From JASSUD01 sp031963225 (lineage in GTDB: Bacteria > Pseudomonadota > Gammaproteobacteria > Burkholderiales > Burkholderiaceae), in the NCBI GenBank assembly GCA_031963225.1, contig JASSUD010000089.1, forward strand, positions 1 through 8,323: a stretch of DNA of 8,323 bases. The letters run 5' to 3'. Position numbers and translations under genes: made by a program. Positions 1 through 7,296 of this stretch are shown here, in pieces. The notes under the pieces were generated by a model. That model was given only the letters and a program-made list of their open reading frames with translations, did not search any database and was not told the DNA's origin. Every line of letters starts with the position of its first letter. The stretch's first letter is position 1.

Positions 1-1708
1 GCCCTTGCTTAAAGAAGTGCTGGGCCCTTTGAAGACAATCGTAGGCCAGCTGCAATTCTCCGTGATAGAGGTAGTAGAGCCTAGCCAGACTGCTGCTCAA
101 CATCAGTACTTGGCTTCGTAAAGAGGGATTTTCAGACAAAGATAACGTGGCGCCGGTCTCAAACAGGAGGGTGTGCACTAGATCCCCATAGGGTTTTAAG
201 TCTTCTGGTTGGCTATGGCGACCTTTTGCGCTTTCGTTATCGGTCAAATAGCTGAATACGTTAGACAGTCGCTGGATATTTTTTTCAACCAGTGCGCGTT
301 GTTCTGATTCATATCGTTTTTGCACCACGCTTAAAAAGGCCGGGTTCAGCTTGAGATTTTCAGTGGAAGGGTCAATATCTAGGATTGCGAGCTGCTTGTC
401 GTACAACATCTGAATGGCGTCATGGTCTACCTGCTGATCCTTGTTCTCAAAAAATGTAAAGGGGATGCGGTGATCTCCCAGCCAGGCCATCTGCTTAATA
501 AGATTTACTGCCCGAGCCCCGATCTGGTTGCTTACTGCTTCCTGTTCAAGTCGCCCTAGATCTGCCTGCACGATCTCACTTAGTAAAGTATCTCGCACAG
601 CCTGGTGTCTCTCGGGCTGTGCCAAAAAGTCGGCAAAGCCCCTGAAACGCACCACCACAGTTTGATAGTATCGGCACAGCGCTTGAATAACCCCTGGATA
701 TCCCCCTGTCATCTGAATGACCTGGGCAAAGTTACACGCTTCAAGTGACTCTCTTGGCAGGCACTGCTGCACCAAATTCTTCGCTTGATCCTGAGTAAAA
801 AGGCTAAGGCGAAGTGATTCTCCATCCCGTTCTAGGCTTTGCTTGAGCGTATCGACCAAGGAATCGTGGGTCGTCGTATAGATCAGTTGGCCGGACCAAA
901 CGGAGGGATTAAGCCAAGTCAAAACAAAATCGACATTGCTGGGCGCCAATCCATCTAATATCAATAGTGAATTGGAATGTTGCTGCACATAGCTTGCCAC
1001 CCGCTGCAGGGCTGCCTTCGGGTTCGGATTGTCATAGCCGAGCGCGTGACTAATGGCTTGGATATCTGCATGGGCGCGGCTTACACTGCTACAGTCAATC
1101 CAGGCAATCAACGCACAGGATGCGAGGAATGGGTCAGGGGTAGGGCGGATCAGGCGTTGAATTAGTGTGGTTTTTCCCACACCAGCCGGGCCGACAACTT
1201 CAATTAGAGCTTTGGGCTGATTCTTCAGCAGTGCGAGTAATTGGTCCGACTGTGCTCTGCGTACGTAATGGGCTGGCAGAGTTGGTAGCTGGCCCAGCGA
1301 AAACCGGAGATCCGACGTAGGTAACAAGCGGTTTAACTGCACCGCCGCGTCAGGATGGCCCCAGGCTCGTGCTTTTTGGTAATACGTACTCGCTTGAACA
1401 GTTTCTTTGAGCTGCTCGAATACTTCCCCACGCTCGAAATAGACCTCTGCAATGCACTGCCGTAAGGCGGTTTGTTCCGGTGTTTCAGACAGATCGCGCC
1501 TGGTCAATGGGCCTTCTGGATTTGTTAGCCTCATACCTTGCTGTTCAGCCAACTGCAGCAGATCTTCTTCTACCTGCTCATACAATCGATCAGCCTGCTG
1601 GGGCCTTACTTCTTTGTCTGCGCGCGCTTGCGCTAAATCCGCCGCAAGCTTATTTGAGCTAAAGAAGAGGATCGGTATCTTCGGAGAATTCGTCGAAACG
1701 TCTAACAT
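1..1708 (-). CDS. NB-ARC-like STAND ATPase with TPR repeats (3' end outside window)
   Basis: The frame is open from the ATG at 1708 to the left edge (569 codons read, no stop), so the C-terminus is missing. Residues about 78-118 form a TPR-like helical hairpin with the motif AEVYFER (87-93) and AWG (115-117). Residues about 145-350 are a P-loop STAND module: Walker A GPAGVGKTT at 173-181, Walker B LLILDG at 248-253, a sensor-like YTTTH at about 277-281, and a GGYPG at 335-339 matching the GxP motif of NB-ARC ATPases. A helical, probably winged-helix region follows, and from about 536 the sequence turns into TPR-like helices (LARLYYLYHGELQLAYDCL). By family knowledge such proteins are ATP-switch sensors that oligomerise when the repeats bind a ligand. 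No enzymatic effector domain is visible, so it may signal through its N-terminal module. The ATG at 1708 is supported by an AAGG ribosome site 8 bases upstream and by exact residue-number alignment with the neighbouring NACHT protein. Ligand and effector are unknown. Confidence 0.9.
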   Translation of the reverse strand, partial: MLDVSTNSPKIPILFFSSNKLAADLAQARADKEVRPQQADRLYEQVEEDLLQLAEQQGMRLTNPEGPLTRRDLSETPEQTALRQCIAEVYFERGEVFEQLKETVQASTYYQKARAWGHPDAAVQLNRLLPTSDLRFSLGQLPTLPAHYVRRAQSDQLLALLKNQPKALIEVVGPAGVGKTTLIQRLIRPTPDPFLASCALIAWIDCSSVSRAHADIQAISHALGYDNPNPKAALQRVASYVQQHSNSLLILDGLAPSNVDFVLTWLNPSVWSGQLIYTTTHDSLVDTLKQSLERDGESLRLSLFTQDQAKNLVQQCLPRESLEACNFAQVIQMTGGYPGVIQALCRYYQTVVVRFRGFADFLAQPERHQAVRDTLLSEIVQADLGRLEQEAVSNQIGARAVNLIKQMAWLGDHRIPFTFFENKDQQVDHDAIQMLYDKQLAILDIDPSTENLKLNPAFLSVVQKRYESEQRALVEKNIQRLSNVFSYLTDNESAKGRHSQPEDLKPYGDLVHTLLFETGATLSLSENPSLRSQVLMLSSSLARLYYLYHGELQLAYDCLQRAQHFFKQG

Positions 1709-1716
1709 GGTGTTGA

Positions 1717-1721
1717 CCTTA
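1717..1721 (-). promoter_or_regulatory. Ribosome binding site of the NB-ARC gene
   Basis: The minus strand reads TAAGG, followed by 8 bases and the ATG at 1708. It is a moderate Shine-Dalgarno match and supports this start over any later ATG. Confidence 0.55.
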
Positions 1722-1748
1722 TTTCGCGTGTAGGGGAGGAGTGTGTGG

Positions 1749-1779
1749 TTTACATTGATCAAGTGCAAAGGTATGTAAA
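1749..1779. repeat. Inverted repeat upstream of the NB-ARC gene, possible operator
   Basis: Seven-base perfect arms TTTACAT (1749-1755) and ATGTAAA (1773-1779) flank a 17-base spacer. An 8-base palindrome TTGATCAA (1755-1762) overlaps the left arm. The element lies 41 bases upstream of the start codon, where a repressor site could sit. An AT-rich stretch of this size can produce such arms by chance, so the regulatory role is only a suggestion. Confidence 0.3.
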
Positions 1780-1953
1780 AATATTTTGCTAGTGGGCGTT
1801 AACATTAGGAATAATGAAGCCAGGTGCTACCGTCCGGCAGAGAGTTTTCTGGGGCGTGAAAATAAGTGAAAAATCAGGTCACTGTAATCCGGTAATATCC
1901 AGATTTATTGGGATGATAAGCGGTCGATTTAGTAAGGCGTTCGCAGTTAAAAC

Positions 1954-1990
1954 AAAAAACCCGCACGGTTATGGGCTGTGCGGGTTTTTT
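1954..1990. terminator. Bidirectional rho-independent terminator
   Basis: Perfect GC-rich arms CCCGCAC (1960-1966) and GTGCGGG (1978-1984) are separated by 11 bases. They are flanked by six A (1954-1959) and six T (1985-1990), so the stem is followed by a U-run on either strand. It begins 42 bases downstream of the TGA stop of the minus-strand NACHT gene and is its natural terminator. It also separates that gene's transcript from the NB-ARC gene. Confidence 0.9.
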
Positions 1991-2031
1991 GCTATGGAGG
2001 TCAATAGGGGAGTTTCGTCGACACTCTGACC

Positions 2032-5000
2032 TCAAGCGAGATGAAAGAATAAATGCTGCTCGTTTGCCGAGAGTATTGGCCGCACTGACTGTCCGGTGGA
2101 TGGATTGAGGGAGGAGATTTCCGACGGCCCTCTATTTGACGCTTGCGTAAGTCCAGACACCACAGATGCCTGACTTATGACCTTCCCACCCACATCGCGG
2201 AAACTTAAAGCTGAAACTGGCTCGCCCTTGGTCCCGCGCTGCTTTAGGAGCTTTTCGTTCACTCGGCTTAAGCCTTGCACGTCTTGGATAGAGGTATCCG
2301 CTACGGTTAGCAGAGCATGAGTCGAACTCCAGCGCAGGCGCACCTGAACTTGGTCTCCCTCTTCTATCACTTGCCACAAGCGAACTGACTTATCTCTAGA
2401 GCCGGTCACTAAATAATTGCCGTCGGGGGTTGTCTTCCAGGCCACACTCAAGACTGCTTTGTAAAAACCTTGAATCACGGCCAGACTCCGGCCAGAAGCA
2501 ACATCCCATATCCTCACTGTGTTGTCCTCACTGCCCGAGGCGATTTTCTTGCTGTTCGGAGAATACGCCATGCTCCAAATGGGGCCGCTATGATCACTTA
2601 AGATGTGGCTAAGCTGACCGGATTGCACGTCCCACAGACGCACCGTCTTGTCCTCACTGCCAGAGGCAATCTGCTGACCATTCGGCGAATACACTACGCT
2701 CCAAATGGGGCCGCTATGATTACTTAAGATGTGGCCAGGCTTACCGGATTGCAGATCCCACAGACGCACTGTCTTGTCCTCACTGCCGGAGGCGATTTGC
2801 GGGGCATTCGGCGAATACATGATGCTCCGAACTGCGCCGCTATGACCTCTTAAGGTATGGCCAGGCTTACCAGATTGCGCATTCCACAACCTAACAGTGC
2901 CGTCCTCACTGCTGGAGGCAATTTGCTGGCCATCGAGTGAATACAGCACACTCCAAACTAGGCCGTCATGGTCACTTAAAGTGTGGAGGAGATCACCAGA
3001 TTGTGCGTTCCACAGTCGCACAGTGTTGTCCTCACTGCCTGAAGCGATCTGCTGACTATCCGGTGAGTACACCACGCTCCGAACATTGCCGTCATGGCCA
3101 CGTAAAGTGTGGAGGAGCCCACCAGATTTCGCGTTCCACAGCTGCACAGCGGCTGCACTGCCGGAGGCGATCTGTTGACCGTTTGGCGAATACACCACGC
3201 TCCGAACCGAACCGATTCCGCTTAAGGTATGGCAGATCTGCCCGGTTTGCACATTCCACAGATGCACCTTTTCGTCATAACCGCCAGAGGCGATTTGCTG
3301 GCCACCAGGTGAATACACTACATTTCGAACCCACTGGGTATGACCGTATAAGGGGCGGTTAAGCTGATCTGATTGCGTGTTCCACAACCGCACGGTGGTG
3401 TCCTCACTGCCGGAGGCGATGTACTGGCCATTTGGCGAATATGCCAAGCTCCAAACCGGGCCGTTATGACCTGTTAAAATGTGGGTAAATTGACCGGATT
3501 TTATGTCCCATAGCCGGATAGTGCCATTCAAGCTACTCGAGGCAATCTGCTGGCCATTGGGTGAATACACCACGTGCGAAACCCGGCGAGTATGGCCATA
3601 TAAGGAGCTGCGGAGCTTACCGAATTGCACGTCGAACAAACGCACGCTGCGGTCCCCACTGCCAGAGGCGATTTGTTGGCCATCCGGTGAATATGCCACG
3701 CTGAAAACCGGGCCGCTATAATCGCCTAAAGTGTGGAGGAGCTCACCAGATTGTGCGTTCCACAGCCGCAGGGTGGCATCCTCACTTCCGGAAGCAATCT
3801 GTTGGCCGTTCGGCGAATACGCTACGCTCCAAATGGGGCCGCTATGACCACGTAAGACGTGGCCAGGCTTCCCGGATTGCACATTCCACAGACGCACCGT
3901 CTTGTTTTCACTGCCGGAGGCGATCTGCTGGCTATTCGGCGAGTATGCCACGCTCCAAATTGGGCCAGTATGGTTGCTTAAGGTATGTCCTAGCTTACCG
4001 GCTTGCGCCTCCCATAGCCGCACAGTGCCATCCTCACTGCAGGAAGCGATTTGCTGGCCGTCGGGCGAATACACCACACTCCGAACATCGGCGGTATGGC
4101 CGCGTAAAGGGTGGATTATTTCCCAGTTCGAGGCATTGTATACATTAATCGTGCCATCTTGGAGACCAACAGCGCAGAATTTTCCATCCGGTGAATACGC
4201 ACAGGTCATCACTGCACTGCCTTCTTTGAGAGAAGGCAATTCACCAAACTGCACACCGGCCATTTTCGCACCATCTAAATTTGCTTGGCGCAGCCATATC
4301 TTCCGAAGATTAACCTTTCTTAAATCCGCCTCTTGCAACTGAGCATGATCGAATACACCCTCACTCAGATCTGCGCCTGGAATTTGGATTCCCTTTAAAT
4401 CCGCACCATTAAACTGCACACCTGCTCGGATCAATATCGTGATTGCATTGGCCGCAGCTTGACGAACTGTCGTATCGGTTTTGGAACGCTCGATAATCGA
4501 TAATAGTTGCTTTTTAAATGTGGGTTCTTGCTCAACGCGCTCGGTCAACCATCGCGTAACACCCAGATCGCCGACCCAATGCGTTGGAGCTAATGATACG
4601 TCGCACAGCGTTTGAGGGGGCAGAGCAGGCTGGTCTTCAAAGCTATAGATGGATGCATCACTACCACGGCGCTGGCGGGAATCCGCTATCCTGCACGCAT
4701 CGAATGTCTCGAAGAGGGAGCGTGCTGCAAAATATTCCAGCAATGATTTATGGATAAAGCGGTATTGATTGCCACTGCGGCGCAATGGCCAGGCTTCTCG
4801 CAGCAGTTGCTGTTTGTCTTCGAGCCCGAAAAAGGCATTCTTCCAATTTCCCTCGTCGTTGAACAGCGAATAGTCGACCACCGGCTTACCTGCATTCTTG
4901 GTATAAAGATGCACTGCTAGGTCTTTTACAAACCGAAGCCCGTGCTGGGCAAAGCCCTCATCGGACAAAGCTCTAAAGATCTCTTCTTTGGTTCCGGTTA

Positions 5001-7296
5001 GATCTTGTGTACTTAAGCGTTGCCGATTGCGCTCGAACCAAAGTCTTACGAACTGGTCATACAGATCCATGCGCAGCTGCACAGCACTTTGCGCTTGCCC
5101 CTTGTTTTCCAGGTACGGCAAGGCTTCTACAACTATGCGCAGCAAAAAGGGGGTGCTAACCAACTCTTTTAAACGCTGTTGCTGTTCGAGGGCTTCTTGA
5201 TAACGTTGTACTTCCCAGCCCATTGAGTTGTGCTTCACGTATTTTTCTAGATACTCATTGCGCTCTTTTTCTGAAAACGGCTCGACCATGACTTCCTGAA
5301 AGAACGGGTCATTGTCCTGCTGATTCGGATTCGGTTGAAACTGGCTTCGATAGTCCTGGCCCAGATATTCGCTGCGGCAACTGATGACCATGCGGCCATG
5401 CCAGCCGCCAGGCTGGTTGATACCATTGCTAAGATACAGATTCTGAGTCTGCCGAATCTCATCATAGCCGTCCAAAATAAAAACGAACTTTTGTTTTTTT
5501 TTCTTTAATTTCTCAATCTGAATTTCTGATAGACCTCTTTTTTTTAACGTTTTGGCGATCAGATCATCCTCAGGCTCGTCTACAGTCGCCAGAGAAATAA
5601 AAAGCGGAATCGCATCGTTTTCTTTTTTCTGCTCCCATAGTTGTTTTTCGAGGAAGCGGTTGAAGGTGGTTTTGCCTGCTCCGGAGTCCCCCGTCAATAA
5701 GATCACATCTTTATCATTTAAAAAGGCTTTAACTTGATATAAGAGATCAAAGGTGCTGGTCTCCTGATCCACTTTGCCACGCGGGTCCACATAGAGTTGT
5801 AGGGTTTCCTCAAACGCCTTATTTTGCTTGATGGCAGCGAAGTACTGTTCCTTCAACGCATCTATAGGGTCTGCATTAAGTATCTGTAGCTGTTGGTATT
5901 CTTGCTGCACAGTGAAAGCAAGCTGGCTTTGCAGCGTCGTCCTTATGTCGTCGTAGATGCTATCTACGAGCTTGACAAACTCAAGATCGCCAGGCGTTGA
6001 TGATTCATTTTCTAACCGGTAAATAAGATTGCTATACCCCTGCCAAAACTTGTTCAGAAACGTCGTGGCCTCATTATCGCTCGCTAGCAACCGCTCGATC
6101 AGCTTAAAAAGTACCCAGTGCCGACTTTGATTCTGATACACGGCTTTCCCTGCTTTGGCTCGTTCCTCAAATCGGGGAATATCATCTATGCGCACATCGG
6201 TCGGTTCAATAAAATCCTTCAGGTAATGTTCATAGCTCTTTTTGATTAATGAAACCGGGACAATGCCGTGCTTATCTAGGAGCTTCTCTGCCCGGATTTG
6301 CAAAAAAGCGATTTCTGTCAATACATGATGGAAATCTTCCTTATCGGCAAATTGTCTGATTACCCGGCGTATTGCCAGAGTGCCCGATTTCGTATCGTCT
6401 TGGAGATAGGTTTTTTCATCTGCGTAATAGGCATCTCGAAGCTCCTGATGAAACTTTTTATAGTCTGGCCATTTTAGGTAGCTTCCTAATACCTCAGAAC
6501 AACACAACACGACCTTATCGACCGGCTTTACGTCGCCTCTTAACGGCGTGGGCAACAAACAGAGCTGACTGGTTAAGATATTTTCTAGCTTACCGTCCTC
6601 TTTCAGATCTTCCAAGGAGCCTGAATACGGTTGCGCCATTGGCGTTTGATCGGAATGCAGCTTGATTCGGAGTTGAGATAACTTCTTGATTAAATATTTA
6701 GAAGTAGAGGCCTCAGCTCGTCCTTTTTCGGGATTGTCGTGCGCATACACTAGAAAAAGGCTGGGTTTATTAGATACATCTAACGATCTCAGCGTCGACA
6801 GCGCTTTTTCAAACAGATAATCCACTAACGCGCTTTTTTGCTGAGCAGGTATTGTGGCAGACATAGCTGTCTGAACCACTGCCGGCACACCAGGCACAGG
6901 TAGCGACATGGCACGGGCAATGTGAGAAGACTTGATCTCCTCATAACCCCAAGCTTGCGCTTTTTTGTAACTCGCCTGCGCTTTGTCTGGGTTTCCTAAT
7001 TTCTTCAACAGTTTCGCGCGCTCAAAATAGACCTCTGCGATACTCTGGCGCAACACCTCTTCTTGCGATGTCTGTGCTTTAGAAAAAGCACTTTTTATTT
7101 GAGATAAGGGGAGAGGGGTTACCTGGCACGTATCTGCGATATTTTTGAAAGTCACTTTTGCCTGGTCATACAAAACTAAAGCGACCTCAAAATGCTGCGC
7201 TATCTTTTGCAAACGCGCCTGATCCAAATAGCTTTGCGCTAGCACCTGCGCTTGGTTGTTTGTCAGAGTTTGAAAAACAGAATTACCAAACATCAT
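2032..7296 (-). CDS. TPR/TIR-like/NACHT/pentapeptide/WD40 STAND protein (1754 aa)
   Basis: This is a giant NLR-like sensor. In order (residues counted from the ATG at 7296): a TPR-like helical module (about 20-120, AEVYFER at 87-93, AWG at 115-117); a TIR/SEFIR-like domain (about 178-290, first strand LFLVYAHD at 180-187, later KVVLCCSE at 261-268); a helical linker (about 300-520); a NACHT NTPase with Walker A GDSGAGKTT (536-544), Walker B FVFILDGYDE (604-613) showing the NACHT DGxDE signature, sensor-like MVISCRSE (636-643) and the C-terminal NACHT motif FIHKSLLEYFAA (847-858); pentapeptide repeats (about 958-1017); 15 WD40 units (1029 to about 1645); and a tail of about 100 residues. No signal peptide or membrane helix is evident, so it should be cytosolic. 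By family knowledge NACHT drives ligand-induced oligomerisation, WD40 propellers sense, and TIR-type domains cleave NAD or act as adaptors. The trigger here is unknown. The frame extends upstream to an ATG at 7368, but a strong ribosome site and alignment with the NB-ARC neighbour favour 7296 (or the adjacent ATG at 7293). Confidence 0.95.
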   Translation of the reverse strand: MMFGNSVFQTLTNNQAQVLAQSYLDQARLQKIAQHFEVALVLYDQAKVTFKNIADTCQVTPLPLSQIKSAFSKAQTSQEEVLRQSIAEVYFERAKLLKKLGNPDKAQASYKKAQAWGYEEIKSSHIARAMSLPVPGVPAVVQTAMSATIPAQQKSALVDYLFEKALSTLRSLDVSNKPSLFLVYAHDNPEKGRAEASTSKYLIKKLSQLRIKLHSDQTPMAQPYSGSLEDLKEDGKLENILTSQLCLLPTPLRGDVKPVDKVVLCCSEVLGSYLKWPDYKKFHQELRDAYYADEKTYLQDDTKSGTLAIRRVIRQFADKEDFHHVLTEIAFLQIRAEKLLDKHGIVPVSLIKKSYEHYLKDFIEPTDVRIDDIPRFEERAKAGKAVYQNQSRHWVLFKLIERLLASDNEATTFLNKFWQGYSNLIYRLENESSTPGDLEFVKLVDSIYDDIRTTLQSQLAFTVQQEYQQLQILNADPIDALKEQYFAAIKQNKAFEETLQLYVDPRGKVDQETSTFDLLYQVKAFLNDKDVILLTGDSGAGKTTFNRFLEKQLWEQKKENDAIPLFISLATVDEPEDDLIAKTLKKRGLSEIQIEKLKKKKQKFVFILDGYDEIRQTQNLYLSNGINQPGGWHGRMVISCRSEYLGQDYRSQFQPNPNQQDNDPFFQEVMVEPFSEKERNEYLEKYVKHNSMGWEVQRYQEALEQQQRLKELVSTPFLLRIVVEALPYLENKGQAQSAVQLRMDLYDQFVRLWFERNRQRLSTQDLTGTKEEIFRALSDEGFAQHGLRFVKDLAVHLYTKNAGKPVVDYSLFNDEGNWKNAFFGLEDKQQLLREAWPLRRSGNQYRFIHKSLLEYFAARSLFETFDACRIADSRQRRGSDASIYSFEDQPALPPQTLCDVSLAPTHWVGDLGVTRWLTERVEQEPTFKKQLLSIIERSKTDTTVRQAAANAITILIRAGVQFNGADLKGIQIPGADLSEGVFDHAQLQEADLRKVNLRKIWLRQANLDGAKMAGVQFGELPSLKEGSAVMTCAYSPDGKFCAVGLQDGTINVYNASNWEIIHPLRGHTADVRSVVYSPDGQQIASCSEDGTVRLWEAQAGKLGHTLSNHTGPIWSVAYSPNSQQIASGSENKTVRLWNVQSGKPGHVLRGHSGPIWSVAYSPNGQQIASGSEDATLRLWNAQSGELLHTLGDYSGPVFSVAYSPDGQQIASGSGDRSVRLFDVQFGKLRSSLYGHTRRVSHVVYSPNGQQIASSSLNGTIRLWDIKSGQFTHILTGHNGPVWSLAYSPNGQYIASGSEDTTVRLWNTQSDQLNRPLYGHTQWVRNVVYSPGGQQIASGGYDEKVHLWNVQTGQICHTLSGIGSVRSVVYSPNGQQIASGSAAAVQLWNAKSGGLLHTLRGHDGNVRSVVYSPDSQQIASGSEDNTVRLWNAQSGDLLHTLSDHDGLVWSVLYSLDGQQIASSSEDGTVRLWNAQSGKPGHTLRGHSGAVRSIMYSPNAPQIASGSEDKTVRLWDLQSGKPGHILSNHSGPIWSVVYSPNGQQIASGSEDKTVRLWDVQSGQLSHILSDHSGPIWSMAYSPNSKKIASGSEDNTVRIWDVASGRSLAVIQGFYKAVLSVAWKTTPDGNYLVTGSRDKSVRLWQVIEEGDQVQVRLRWSSTHALLTVADTSIQDVQGLSRVNEKLLKQRGTKGEPVSALSFRDVGGKVISQASVVSGLTQASNRGPSEISSLNPSTGQSVRPILSANEQHLFFHLA
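2455..4086 (-). repeat. Tandem 126-bp repeat array encoding WD40 units 2-14
   Basis: Thirteen head-to-tail units occupy this span without gaps: eleven of 126 bases (42 residues) and two, units 8 (3208-3330) and 9 (3085-3207), of 123 bases. The shared core is a YSP, then QQIASGSED, then TVRLW pattern. Divergent units 1 (to 4212) and 15 (to about 2362) flank the array. Units 12 (2707-2832) and 13 (2581-2706) differ at about 18 of 126 bases by my hand count, and short exact runs such as GTCTTGTCCTCACTGCC (plus strand) recur. Such similarity indicates recent amplification or gene conversion. It also makes the array prone to slippage, recombination and mis-assembly. Confidence 0.93.
4246..4425 (-). 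repeat. Pentapeptide-repeat segment of the NACHT-WD40 protein
   Basis: Residues about 958-1017 show the A(D/N)LxX periodicity of pentapeptide repeats, with steps such as GADLK, GADLS, EADLR, VNLRK and ANLDG spaced at multiples of five. The family folds as a right-handed quadrilateral beta helix. Here it lies directly between the NACHT module and the WD40 propellers, probably as a rigid spacer. The few coils make a separate binding role uncertain. Confidence 0.75.

Larger units (their letters stand above)
1709..2031. other. Intergenic spacer between the NACHT and NB-ARC genes
   Basis: This 323-base spacer has the NACHT gene's terminator at its right end and the NB-ARC gene's ribosome site at its left end. 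The terminator implies that the NB-ARC gene has its own promoter here. I found no convincing -35/-10 pair on the minus strand: the best is CTTATC, 17 bases, then TATTAC, matching consensus poorly at -35. An inverted repeat (TTTACAT/ATGTAAA, 1749-1779) is described separately. A plus-strand open frame of 71 codons (1814-2029) runs through the terminator hairpin and has no family resemblance, so I do not call a gene. Confidence 0.7.

Noticed and set aside
977..1733. Plus-strand ORFs opposite the NB-ARC gene (977-1165, 1452-1733, 1480-1662)
   Set aside because: They overlap a well-supported minus-strand gene with Walker motifs and show no domain or ribosome-site support.
1814..2029. Plus-strand ORF of 71 codons in the spacer
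   Set aside because: It reads through the GC-rich terminator hairpin and its T-run, and the product resembles nothing recognisable.
2132..2377. Minus-strand 81-codon ORF and other frames inside the NACHT-WD40 gene (2976-3158, 4686-4895, 5247-5465)
   Set aside because: They are shadow frames inside a strongly supported gene and have low-complexity or arginine/serine-rich translations.
2937..3362. Plus-strand ORF of 141 codons, and similar ones at 3753-4148 and 3902-4342
   Set aside because: They are antisense to the WD40 array. The 126-base period is divisible by three, so stop-free antisense frames repeat with it; the products are cysteine-, histidine- and arginine-rich periodic strings with no family signal.
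2455..4086. CRISPR-like array
   Set aside because: The regular repeats are 126/123 bases, contiguous without spacers, and encode WD40 units in one long frame.
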